Shown here: positions 1 to 7,546 of the stretch, one piece after another
Numbering within the stretch: the stretch's first letter is position 1
How the letters are laid out: every line of letters starts with the position of its first letter
NCBI GenBank assembly: GCA_013416405.1
Contig: JACCET010000005.1
Coordinates: 62,001-126,000 of the forward strand
Reading direction: 5' to 3'
Origin: Alcaligenaceae bacterium
GTDB lineage: Bacteria > Pseudomonadota > Gammaproteobacteria > Burkholderiales > Burkholderiaceae_B
DNA: 64,000 nucleotides
The notes under the pieces: model-generated
What the model was told of the DNA's origin: nothing
Databases searched by the model: none
The model's input: the letters and a program-made list of their open reading frames with translations, nothing else
Position numbers and translations under genes: made by a program

Positions 1-2
1 AT

Positions 3-602
3 GCAGGCCAAACCTGCGTGTGCACCAATCGCATTTATGTGCATGAATCGGTTTACGATACCTTCCTTGAAAAATTCTCCGCCAAGGTTGGTGCCCTGCA
101 GGTCGGCGATGGATTCACCGACCAGATCACGCAAGGCCCGCTCATCGATGACGCCGCCGTGCAAAAAGTACGCGAGCACGTGGAAGATGCCCTGGGTAAA
201 GGCGCCAAGGTTGCAACGGGCGGGCAGGCGCACCAGATGGGCGGGCGTTTCTTCCAGCCCACAGTGCTGTCCAATATCAGCGAAGACATGCTCTGCATGC
301 GCGAAGAAACCTTCGGCCCGCTGGCACCCGTGGTCAAGTTCACCGACGAAGACCACGTGATTGAACTTGCCAACAATACCGAATACGGCCTGGCTTCTTA
401 TTTCTACAGCCGCGATGTCGGACGTATTTTCCGTGTGGCCGAAGCGCTGGAATATGGCATGGTGGGCGTCAATACCGGCTTGATATCCAACGAAGTTGCG
501 CCGTTCGGAGGCGTAAAGCAGTCAGGCCTGGGGCGTGAAGGTTCAGTCTATGGCATGGACGACTTTATGGAAATGAAATATGTATGCCTGGGCGGCATGT
601 AA
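3..602 (+). CDS. gabD: Succinate-semialdehyde dehydrogenase, C-terminal part (cut by window edge)
   Basis: NAD(P)-dependent aldehyde dehydrogenase, read here as the enzyme oxidising succinate semialdehyde to succinate. The visible 199 codons begin at the active site: the first residues are AGQTCVCTNRIYV, the form of the catalytic-cysteine segment typical of GabD, with the nucleophile encoded at 15-17. The end, GLGREGS followed by YGMDDFMEMKYVCLGG, also matches the GabD C-terminus. The N-terminal NAD-binding domain lies outside the window. The gene is upstream of, and codirectional with, tauA, but 404 bases and two hairpins separate them, so cotranscription is doubtful. It could act on another omega-semialdehyde; the substrate is inferred from family resemblance only. 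Confidence 0.85.
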   Translation, partial: AGQTCVCTNRIYVHESVYDTFLEKFSAKVGALQVGDGFTDQITQGPLIDDAAVQKVREHVEDALGKGAKVATGGQAHQMGGRFFQPTVLSNISEDMLCMREETFGPLAPVVKFTDEDHVIELANNTEYGLASYFYSRDVGRIFRVAEALEYGMVGVNTGLISNEVAPFGGVKQSGLGREGSVYGMDDFMEMKYVCLGGM

Positions 603-648
603 GCCAGTGCCCTGTTTGGCTAATTCGAAACTAAGCTGACAGAACACT

Positions 649-672
649 GCCCGCCCCGTCCGTGGGGTGGGC
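649..672 (+). terminator. GC-rich hairpin after gabD
   Basis: Nine-base-pair stem (649-657 with 664-672, one G-T pair) and a six-base loop, 47 bases after the gabD stop codon. No T-run follows, so if it ends transcription it is not a canonical intrinsic terminator. Confidence 0.35.
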
Positions 673-691
673 TGCGTACCTCAAAACGCGT

Positions 692-733
692 ATCGGGCGC
701 TTAAGGAATATAAACCGTCCTTCAGCGCCCGAT
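692..733 (+). other. Long hairpin in the gabD-tauA gap
   Basis: Inverted repeat 692-707 / 718-733, sixteen pairs with one mismatch and a ten-base loop. It is the strongest secondary structure in the 603-1006 gap, which holds no convincing gene. It may separate gabD from the tau genes or protect an mRNA 3' end. No T-tract follows. Confidence 0.4.
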
Positions 734-879
734 TTGCGTCTTGCTTGAGGCTGTTTTGCCCACACCAGACCCATGGGCGTTTACCCTTAAAGCCCATGCC
801 GAACCAAGGTGATGACAAGCGGCCTGAAACCAGCATGAAATATAGGTTTCCTAAGAAATATCAAGGGCATCTGCAAGAA

Positions 880-912
880 CTGGTCCTATCTAATAAAACC
901 AACTGGACCTAG
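880..912 (+). promoter_or_regulatory. Candidate TauR operator upstream of tauA
   Basis: Two direct boxes, CTGGTCCTAT at 880-889 and CTGGACCTAG at 903-912, start 23 bp apart. They resemble the CTGGACYTAA repeats that I recall for the MocR-type activator TauR of Rhodobacter capsulatus. They end 94 bases before the tauA start. A possible -10 (CACTAT, 933-938) lies downstream with no good -35, as expected for an activator-dependent promoter. A second box pair with the same pitch lies at 7373-7405. Confidence 0.55.
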
Positions 913-1006
913 TCGCAGCGCAGGACTGTGGGCACTATCGAACTCACACAGAGACACAAATGACGCAATCTATAAATGTTGTCCTGCCACCTCACTGGAG
1001 AAAACC

Positions 1007-2044
1007 ATGGATTCCCTGTTTAGACGTGCACGCAAAGTCGCCCTGCTTGGTATCACCACGGCCGCATTTGGTCTTGGATCTTTCGCCGCCCATGCCCAGA
1101 CCAAAGTAGTGGTCGGTTATCAACAAATCGTAGGCCCTTTCGTCAGCGCCATTGCCGATGGCAGCTTCGACAAAGCCGCAGCCGAGGCCGGCTATGCAAT
1201 AGACTGGCGCCAGTTCAGCTCTGCCGGCGATATCTCCAGTGCCTTTGCTTCCCGTGACGTACCCATAGGCGTGCTTGGATCCACAGGCATTACGGCAGCC
1301 GTTACGCGCGGGGTCGAGATGGAGCTGTTCTGGATTCTGGACAACATAGGAAAATCAGAAGCATTGGTTGCCCGTAACGGCTCAGGCATAGAAAAACCCG
1401 AAGATCTGATCGGCAAAAAGGTAGGTGTACCCTTTGTATCTACGTCCCACTTTCACCTGCTGGTCGCCATGGACAAGATCTGGAAACTGGATCCCAGAAA
1501 AGTCAATATTCTGAACATGCAGCCGCCACAAATCGTCGCCGCCTGGCAACGTGGCGACCTGGATGCCGCCTACGTATGGCCACCTGCCCTGACCGAAATT
1601 CAAAAAACCGGCAAAAACATTGCTGACTCGGAACAAATCGGTAAACAAAGCGTACCCACCTTCGACGGCATAGTCGCCGACAAAGACTGGGCAGCAAAGA
1701 ATCCCAAGTTCATGGCTGCCTTCACCAAGGTTCTAGCCAAATCCTATGCCGACTACAACGCCAACAGCGGCAAGCTGACAGCAGACTCGCCCGAGATCAA
1801 AGGCATAGTCAAGATGATAGGTGGCAAACCAGAAGATATCCTGTCGGCCCTGAGTCTGCTCCTTTTTCCCGATGCCAAGGAACAAGCTTCAAATGCCTGG
1901 CTGAGCGGCGGTAAAGACAGCGGCGCAGCCAAAGCATTCAGCGCCAGCGCAGACTTCCTTAAAACACAGCGTCAGATCGACAAGCCACTGGCTGACTACA
2001 CGCCTTTCGTCAATGCTAGCTACGCCGAGGCCGCAGCAAAGTAA
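1007..2044 (+). CDS. tauA: Taurine ABC transporter, periplasmic binding protein TauA
   Basis: Solute-binding component of a sulfonate importer, which would capture taurine in the periplasm and deliver it to TauC. The protein has 345 residues. A Sec signal peptide covers about residues 1-30, with a hydrophobic stretch and cleavage after AHA. The mature part has the NMT1/TauA-type fold pattern (VVVGYQQIVGPF start, an IGVLGSTG segment, and KVGVPFVSTSHFHLL). The ATG at 1007 is preceded by a CTGGAG ribosome-binding site. It is the first gene of tauABC and lies downstream of the putative TauR boxes. A related aliphatic sulfonate or nitrate-type ligand cannot be excluded from sequence alone, but xsc and tauR nearby favour taurine. 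Confidence 0.9.
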   Translation: MDSLFRRARKVALLGITTAAFGLGSFAAHAQTKVVVGYQQIVGPFVSAIADGSFDKAAAEAGYAIDWRQFSSAGDISSAFASRDVPIGVLGSTGITAAVTRGVEMELFWILDNIGKSEALVARNGSGIEKPEDLIGKKVGVPFVSTSHFHLLVAMDKIWKLDPRKVNILNMQPPQIVAAWQRGDLDAAYVWPPALTEIQKTGKNIADSEQIGKQSVPTFDGIVADKDWAAKNPKFMAAFTKVLAKSYADYNANSGKLTADSPEIKGIVKMIGGKPEDILSALSLLLFPDAKEQASNAWLSGGKDSGAAKAFSASADFLKTQRQIDKPLADYTPFVNASYAEAAAK

Positions 2045-2127
2045 TTGGTTTCAGCAACGAGTTTCACCCGCCGTCGCAGTGCGCTCTTACGGCGCACTGC
2101 GTGGTATTTGCACCAAGGAGTCCCTGC

Positions 2128-2952
2128 ATGACAGCACCTATAGGAAGCCTTAGCGCCCGTGGCGTCAACGTCACCTACCCCGCCTTGCAACAGGGGGGTT
2201 CGGTAGTTGCCCTGAAAGATGTCAATCTAGACATCAATGCCGGAGATTTCGTCGTAGCCCTTGGCGCCTCGGGCTGCGGTAAAACCACCTTGCTGAATCT
2301 GCTTGCCGGGTTTCTTTCCCCTACCAAGGGCGAATTGCTGTTGGGCGACCAACCCATAGTCGGGCCAGGCTCTGATCGCGGTGTAGTGTTCCAGAAGCAT
2401 GCCCTGTTGCCCTGGTTGAACGTCATGGAGAACACAGAGTTCGGGCTAAAGCTGCAAGGTGTGGGAAAAAGTCAGCGCCGTACCATTGCTGCCCGTAATC
2501 TTGAACTGGTGGGTTTGCAAGACTTCCACCAACACATGATCTATCAATTATCCGGGGGCATGCAGCAGCGTGTCGGCATTGCTCGCGCCCTAACCTGCGA
2601 CCCGGCCATGCTGCTCATGGACGAGCCCATGGCAGCCCTTGACGCACTCACACGGGAAACCATACAAGAGCTGCTGCTCGATGTCTGGCAGCATACCCAT
2701 AAAATGTTCTTTTTCATCACGCACAGTGTGGAAGAAGCGTTGTTTCTGGGCTCGCGGCTTATTGTGATGTCGCCACGACCAGGCCGCATCACCAACACCT
2801 ACGAACTCGATTTCAACAAACGGTTCCTTGAATCAAGAGATGCCCGCGCCATCAAGTCCAGTGCAGACTTCATCGAGATGCGCGAAATCATACTTGGAAT
2901 AATCTACGGCGACGAACGCGAAGCCGGCCAACCGGAAATCATGCATGGCTAA
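2128..2952 (+). CDS. tauB: Taurine ABC transporter, ATPase TauB
   Basis: Cytoplasmic ATP-binding subunit energising taurine import. Walker A is GASGCGKTT at about residue 46, the Q-loop glutamine is near 89, the ABC signature LSGGMQQ is at 141 and Walker B MLLMDEP at 161, so all catalytic motifs are intact. The length of 274 residues is near the family norm. I place the start at the ATG at 2128, which follows CCAAGGAG; the frame opens at a GTG 27 bases earlier that lacks this support. The last codons overlap tauC by 8 bases, which implies translational coupling. Confidence 0.93.
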   Translation: MTAPIGSLSARGVNVTYPALQQGGSVVALKDVNLDINAGDFVVALGASGCGKTTLLNLLAGFLSPTKGELLLGDQPIVGPGSDRGVVFQKHALLPWLNVMENTEFGLKLQGVGKSQRRTIAARNLELVGLQDFHQHMIYQLSGGMQQRVGIARALTCDPAMLLMDEPMAALDALTRETIQELLLDVWQHTHKMFFFITHSVEEALFLGSRLIVMSPRPGRITNTYELDFNKRFLESRDARAIKSSADFIEMREIILGIIYGDEREAGQPEIMHG

Positions 2953-3772
2953 CAAGTTATTCCTGGGTAAGCCGGCCACGCCCGGTAAAGTATACGGAGC
3001 CCCAGGCGCGGGGTATAGCGGTTTCATCAGCCTGGTCACGGCCGCAACCCTGATAGGGCTATGGTTTCTGATTACCGGCCTGGACTTGATCAAACCCATA
3101 TTTTTGCCATCGCCGTTTGCCGTCTACGACAAGTTCATCGAAGCCAGCACCTTTGGCGTGGCCAACTCTACGCTGTTTCAGCACACCGCTGCCAGCCTGG
3201 GCCGGGTCATGGGCGCCTTCTTGCTGGCGCTGATTACAGCCGTGCCCATAGGCGTACTGATGGGTGTGAACCGCCTGGCACGCGGTGTGTTCGACCCTAT
3301 CATTGAGTTCTACCGGCCCCTACCCCCACTGGCCTACCTGCCCTTGGTCATTATCTGGTTTGGTATAGGCGAATTTCCCAAGGTGTTTCTGATCTTCCTG
3401 GCCATTTTCGCCCCCATGGCCATTGCCGCACGAGCCGGCGTCAAGTCAGTATCCATAGAGCAGATTCATGCGGCCTATGCCATGGGCGCTTCCAGCCGTC
3501 AGATCATTACCCACGTCATCCTCAAGGCGGCACTGCCAGAAATATTTACAGGCATGCGCATAGGCATAGGTGTGGGCTGGACCACCCTGGTGGCCGCAGA
3601 AATGGTCGCCTCGTCGCGCGGGCTGGGCTTCATGGTACTTAACGCCGCCCAGTACCTGGCCAGCGACATCGTCATCATGGGCATACTGGTGATCGGCTTT
3701 TTTGCCCTGATCTTCGATATGCTGCTGCGCTACCTGGAAAAAATACTCATTCCCTGGAAGGGCAAGGTATAA
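2945..3772 (+). CDS. tauC: Taurine ABC transporter, permease TauC
   Basis: Inner-membrane permease, 275 residues, with about six hydrophobic segments. The binding-protein-dependent permease (EAA) loop is visible at about residues 176-200, containing AAYAMGASSRQI followed by ALPEI; this is the contact site for TauB. The start overlaps the end of tauB by 8 bases. A stem-loop (3784-3816) follows the gene, so tauABC may end here although tauR continues on the same strand. Confidence 0.92.
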   Translation: MANKLFLGKPATPGKVYGAPGAGYSGFISLVTAATLIGLWFLITGLDLIKPIFLPSPFAVYDKFIEASTFGVANSTLFQHTAASLGRVMGAFLLALITAVPIGVLMGVNRLARGVFDPIIEFYRPLPPLAYLPLVIIWFGIGEFPKVFLIFLAIFAPMAIAARAGVKSVSIEQIHAAYAMGASSRQIITHVILKAALPEIFTGMRIGIGVGWTTLVAAEMVASSRGLGFMVLNAAQYLASDIVIMGILVIGFFALIFDMLLRYLEKILIPWKGKV

Positions 3773-3783
3773 GTCCCGCTCGC

Positions 3784-3816
3784 TGGGCTGCCGCATTGTT
3801 ATTCGCTGGCAGCCCA
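3784..3816 (+). other. Inverted repeat between tauC and tauR
   Basis: Perfect nine-base arms TGGGCTGCC (3784-3792) and GGCAGCCCA (3808-3816) with a 15-base loop. It starts 12 bases after the tauC stop codon. No T-run follows, so it is either a weak terminator, an mRNA-stabilising hairpin, or an operator for tauR. Confidence 0.35.
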
Positions 3817-3904
3817 ACTACACTATGTTCCTATAACAATAGGCTGGGTGGCTGCATACAATGCACGCAGCGACCAGCCAGCAGCCCGTCTTACGGAACA
3901 TAAA

Positions 3905-5419
3905 ATGCATGCGCCCGCCCCCTCAAGTTCGGCCGTTTTATGGCCTTCTCTTTTTGAACGAGTCGGTGATTCCAGCCTTAGTCTGCAAGGGCGTATACGC
4001 CAGATGCTGGTATCGGCCATACTATCTGGCCACCTGCCTGCGGGTGCTCCCGTACCCTCCAGCCGCCTGCTTGCCGATAGCCTGTGCATTGCACGCAACA
4101 CCGTGGTCTTCGCCTATCAGCAACTGGTGTCGGAAGGCTATCTGGTATCGCGCGAGCGCAGCGGGCATTTCGTCGCCGACGACGTCCTGGACAACCACGT
4201 TGGCAAGCAGCGCCCGCAGATCAGCGACCAAACTGATTACGCCAAAGTCAGCTGGGATCAGCGGGTCGTGTTTCATCCGTCGCGGCAACGCAACATCGTC
4301 AAGCCCGAAAGCTGGCAAAGCCAGCCCTACCCCTTCGTTTACGCCCAGTTCGACGCCAGCCAGTTTCCCACGGCCGAATGGCGTGAATGCTGTACCCGGG
4401 CGCTGTCGGTGCTGGATATTCGCAGTTGGGCCCCCGACCTCATCACCAACGACGACCCGGCGCTGATCGACGAAATACGCAGCCAGGTTTTGCCGCGCCG
4501 TGGTGTGTGGGCCGAGAAAGAAGAAATCGTGATTACCGTAGGAGCGCAGCACGCCTTGTATTTGCTGGCCGACCTGCTCATACACAATCACACCGTGGTC
4601 GGCATGGAAGATCCTGGCTACCCCGACGCACGCAATACCTTTACGCGTCGCACAGAAAGATTGATGCCCCTGGCAGTCGATGACGAGGGTCTGCGCATCA
4701 CTCCCGCAATCAAAGAGTGCGACTATATCTTCGTAACACCCAGCCACCATTGCCCCACCAGCGTTACCATGCCCATGGAGCGGCGCAAAGCGCTACTAGA
4801 GCTGGCTGCCAAATCAGACACCATCATTATCGAAGACGACTACGAAACCGAAAATCGCTACGACAGCCACCCGACCCCCGCGCTTAAAAGCCTGGACAAA
4901 CACGGCCGCGTTATTTATGTAGGCAGTCTTTCGAAAAGCTTTGCACCCGGATTACGCGTTGGCTATATTGTTGCACCGCAAGAACTCATACACGAACTGC
5001 GAGCCCTGCGCCGGTTAATGCTGCGCCATCCTTCCGCCTATATACAAAGGGCGTTCTCGTTATTCATTTCGCTGGGGCACTATCATTCCCTGCTAAGGCG
5101 GCTGTCGCATCAATATGCCGAGCGCGCTCAGGCCCTGACCGACGCGATCAACACCTATCTGCCCGAGTTTGAACTGGTGCCCATCAGCGGGGGTTCATCG
5201 TGCTGGATCAAGACGCCACAGGGAACAGACACGCAGGAATTGGCCGACATGGCCTTGCAGGAAGGCGTGGTCATCGAACCAGGCCATGTTTTCTACCACC
5301 GGCCCGGCCCCACCAATAATAACTACCTGCGTCTGGGCTTTGCTTCCATAGACAAGGAAAAAATTCCCGCCGGCATCAAGCGCCTGGCCCAGGTATATCA
5401 GACCCTGAAAGCCATTTAA
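3905..5419 (+). CDS. tauR: MocR-family (GntR/aminotransferase) regulator, probable TauR
   Basis: Transcriptional regulator combining an N-terminal GntR winged helix (about residues 25-90, with SSRLLADSLCIARNTV) and a C-terminal fold-type I aminotransferase-like domain that binds pyridoxal phosphate. The PLP lysine lies in GSLSKSF, about residue 344. TauR of Rhodobacter capsulatus activates taurine genes with taurine as effector; the same role is inferred here from position between tauC and tauY. The frame opens at a GTG at 3848, but the ATG at 3905 is a better start by family length; neither has a strong ribosome-binding site. The two sets of CTGG boxes in this island are its likely targets. 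Confidence 0.85.
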   Translation: MHAPAPSSSAVLWPSLFERVGDSSLSLQGRIRQMLVSAILSGHLPAGAPVPSSRLLADSLCIARNTVVFAYQQLVSEGYLVSRERSGHFVADDVLDNHVGKQRPQISDQTDYAKVSWDQRVVFHPSRQRNIVKPESWQSQPYPFVYAQFDASQFPTAEWRECCTRALSVLDIRSWAPDLITNDDPALIDEIRSQVLPRRGVWAEKEEIVITVGAQHALYLLADLLIHNHTVVGMEDPGYPDARNTFTRRTERLMPLAVDDEGLRITPAIKECDYIFVTPSHHCPTSVTMPMERRKALLELAAKSDTIIIEDDYETENRYDSHPTPALKSLDKHGRVIYVGSLSKSFAPGLRVGYIVAPQELIHELRALRRLMLRHPSAYIQRAFSLFISLGHYHSLLRRLSHQYAERAQALTDAINTYLPEFELVPISGGSSCWIKTPQGTDTQELADMALQEGVVIEPGHVFYHRPGPTNNNYLRLGFASIDKEKIPAGIKRLAQVYQTLKAI

Positions 5420-5420
5420 A

Positions 5421-6830
5421 TCAGAATTTTTCGTCGCGCAAGTAGTAATACTTGTACAGCATGGCTTGCCCCAAACGCCGAAACGGAGCAAACACGTGCC
5501 CGGGCAGTGGCGAGTTATAAATGGGCAGATCCCAGTGCTTGCCTTCCTTGCCTACCACACGCTCGGCCAGTCGCCGCCCGGCATGCGCCGAGAACGAGAC
5601 GCCATTGCCCCCATAACCAACCGCATAAAATATTTGCTCTTTTGGATCTGGCTGGGTGATCCGCGGCATCATGTCGTGGCTGACATCCACCCATCCCCAC
5701 CATGAATAGGCGATGGGAATATTGCGCAGGCTGGGGAATTTGCGGTAGAGCCCTTCCTTGAGCAGATTCAGGTGCCGGGGATTCTGGGCATCGGCGCCGG
5801 TTACGGCGCTACGGCTGCCTATTTGCATGGAACCATCGGGCAGCAAACGATAGTAAAACCGCAGGGTACGTGTATCGGTAATAAAGGTGGTGCTTTTCAG
5901 CCCAGCCTCTGTCCTTTCCTCGGGGGTCAGCACACGCGTCACCATGGAATTGGACAAGATGGGCATGATCTTGCTGTTTAGCGACTTGTGCATGCCCTGC
6001 GACGTATACCCCCCTGTTGCTACGGCAACGCGCCGCGCCCGCACCACACCACCCGGTGTGCGCAAATGATGCACACCATTGATGGTCTCCCAGCCCATGA
6101 CAGGACTGGCTGGATGAATCTTTACACCTAAAGCACGCGCCTTGCGTATATAGCCAAAGGCCAGTTTGAGTGGATGCACGCCGACGCCATCCGGCTCATG
6201 CATGGCCCCGGCCGCTTCATGATCCGCAGCATACTGCTCAAACAATTCTGCACGACTAAGCATGCGTGTGTCGTAGCCGAAAACGTCTTTCATGACACGG
6301 CATTCACTTTCCAGGAAGGCCATTTTTTTCTGGCGATGTGCCACATACAGGTGACCACCCGCTTGCGCATCACAGTCTATGGTATTGACCAGACTCTTCC
6401 AGTAATCGAAGCCTTCATGTATTTCTGCATCGAGACGCTTGGCCACATCCACACCCCAGCGCTGTATCCATTGCGAGCGATACAAGCGCCCCGAGGCGTT
6501 CTGACCCTGCCCACCATTACGACTGGTGCATCCCCAGACCACGCTGTTGGCCTCTAGAACCACCGCTTTGACGCCGTGATCTTGAGCCAGACTCAAGGCC
6601 GTGACCAAGCCGGTGAAACCTGAACCAATGATTACAACATCTGCATCAAAATCCTGAGTGACCGGGCCATCGTCCTGGGGCGGAGGGCCAGCCGTCGCAA
6701 CCCAGTAGGTAGGCGCATAAGCCTGACCGTGGCCAGTCTTGCTGACCAGCGGATCGTATACAGGATCGTAGGCGCTTTCTTTGAAAGACGCCGAAGGCGA
6801 GTGATCACCAACTGCAGGGAGGGATGCCAT
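5421..6830 (-). CDS. tauY: FAD-dependent oxidoreductase, probable taurine dehydrogenase large subunit
   Basis: DadA/OrdL-type flavoprotein of 469 residues. A dinucleotide-binding motif DVVIIGSGFTG lies at about residues 64-74, followed by LEANSVVWGCTSRNGGQ, typical of amine-oxidising enzymes. No signal peptide is seen. Paracoccus taurine dehydrogenase (TauXY) is, as I recall, made of a flavoprotein of this size and a small subunit, and deaminates taurine to sulfoacetaldehyde with electrons passed to the respiratory chain. Position between tauR and xsc, with a small partner gene just upstream, supports this; no taurine:pyruvate aminotransferase is present in the window. The alternative is a gamma-glutamylputrescine oxidase-like enzyme. 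The start at 6830 has a CGGAG site. Confidence 0.7.
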   Translation of the reverse strand: MASLPAVGDHSPSASFKESAYDPVYDPLVSKTGHGQAYAPTYWVATAGPPPQDDGPVTQDFDADVVIIGSGFTGLVTALSLAQDHGVKAVVLEANSVVWGCTSRNGGQGQNASGRLYRSQWIQRWGVDVAKRLDAEIHEGFDYWKSLVNTIDCDAQAGGHLYVAHRQKKMAFLESECRVMKDVFGYDTRMLSRAELFEQYAADHEAAGAMHEPDGVGVHPLKLAFGYIRKARALGVKIHPASPVMGWETINGVHHLRTPGGVVRARRVAVATGGYTSQGMHKSLNSKIMPILSNSMVTRVLTPEERTEAGLKSTTFITDTRTLRFYYRLLPDGSMQIGSRSAVTGADAQNPRHLNLLKEGLYRKFPSLRNIPIAYSWWGWVDVSHDMMPRITQPDPKEQIFYAVGYGGNGVSFSAHAGRRLAERVVGKEGKHWDLPIYNSPLPGHVFAPFRRLGQAMLYKYYYLRDEKF

Positions 6831-6904
6831 TATGACTCCGAGATAAACAAAGAGACCGCAACGTGGCGCGATACACGTAAAACGCCCAAGCCAAGAGCCA
6901 GGCG

Positions 6905-7297
6905 TCAGGCCTTGGCGGGCAAATGTGGGCGATTTTTACGGAAGGCGTTCTTCAGTACGATTTTTCCATCGCGGAACACAAGCAGATCGACCATATTGGC
7001 TTCGATGCGTGAGCCGTCGGCCGCAGTGCCGGTAAATGTGGATTCCAGCACGCCCTGGTCTTCGTGCCCCCAGCACTTGGCATTCAGCCACTGGGCGTCA
7101 GGTATGGTCAACCAGGCAGCCTCGAAGGCCTTGCGTACAGCCTCTTGGCCCTGATGGCGCGCACCGCAGGCATCGGGGCCGGCAACCGTTTCAAACACGC
7201 AATCTTTATGCATGAACGCCATCAAGGCATCGATATCGTGGCGATTCCATGCATCACCGAAGGCTTTGATGGTCTGGGTCAGTTGCTCATTGGACAT
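6905..7297 (-). CDS. tauX: NTF2-like (SnoaL-type) small protein, probable taurine dehydrogenase small subunit
   Basis: Small protein of 130 residues with an NTF2/SnoaL-like pattern: an N-terminal helix, DAWNRHDIDALMAFMHKDCVFE, then beta strands ending in VFRDGKIVLKNAFRKNRP. I chose the ATG at 7297, preceded by AGGAGAAAACCG, over an upstream start at 7363. It precedes tauY on the same strand with 74 bases between them. The small subunit of taurine dehydrogenase is, from memory, of this fold and size; catalysis is thought to reside in TauY. Without that context it would be called only an NTF2-like protein. Two CTGG boxes (7373-7405) sit 75 bases upstream. Confidence 0.6.
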   Translation of the reverse strand: MSNEQLTQTIKAFGDAWNRHDIDALMAFMHKDCVFETVAGPDACGARHQGQEAVRKAFEAAWLTIPDAQWLNAKCWGHEDQGVLESTFTGTAADGSRIEANMVDLLVFRDGKIVLKNAFRKNRPHLPAKA

Positions 7298-7372
7298 TCG
7301 GTTTTCTCCTGTTGATTTGCTAGCAGCACTTGCGCGCCATAGCAACAAGGTATGGGATAGCACCCGGGTGGT

Positions 7373-7405
7373 CTAGAGCCAGTCGAGACGTTTCGCATGA
7401 GCCAG
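7373..7405 (-). promoter_or_regulatory. Candidate TauR operator upstream of tauX
   Basis: Read on the minus strand, CTGGCTCATG (7405-7396) and CTGGCTCTAG (7382-7373) are direct boxes starting 23 bp apart, the same pitch as the pair before tauA. They end 75 bases before the tauX start codon. The boxes are weaker than those at tauA but share the CTGGNYC core. They lie in the divergent tauX-xsc region, so both directions might respond. Confidence 0.5.
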
Positions 7406-7421
7406 TTTCCAAAAAACTTAT

Positions 7422-7439
7422 GAATGAAACTTTTCATTC
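7422..7439. promoter_or_regulatory. Palindromic operator candidate before xsc
   Basis: Perfect inverted repeat GAATGAAA (7422-7429) CT TTTCATTC (7432-7439), 17 bases upstream of the proposed -35 of xsc. A related GGAATGATTCATT lies at 7505-7517 between the promoter and the start codon. GGAATGAA is also found at 13982-13989 upstream of the iclR gene. An IclR-type protein is therefore a candidate binder. Confidence 0.4.
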
Positions 7440-7456
7440 CGGAAAATCGTTTTTTG

Positions 7457-7484
7457 TTGACTTTTTATTTTAGACAGATAGACT
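7457..7484 (+). promoter_or_regulatory. Candidate sigma-70 promoter of xsc
   Basis: TTGACT (7457-7462), 16-base spacer, TAGACT (7479-7484). It would give a leader of about 55 nt before the xsc ATG at 7547, and it is flanked by the palindromic elements at 7422-7439 and 7505-7517. Confidence 0.45.
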
Positions 7485-7546
7485 TCCACTAATAATCATT
7501 ATTCGGAATGATTCATTTCATTATTTGTTAATTCAGGAAGGCCACT

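Noticed and set aside
667-912. Short plus-strand open frame between gabD and tauA
   Set aside because: It runs through the hairpin and the TauR boxes, has no ribosome-binding site and no family-like pattern.
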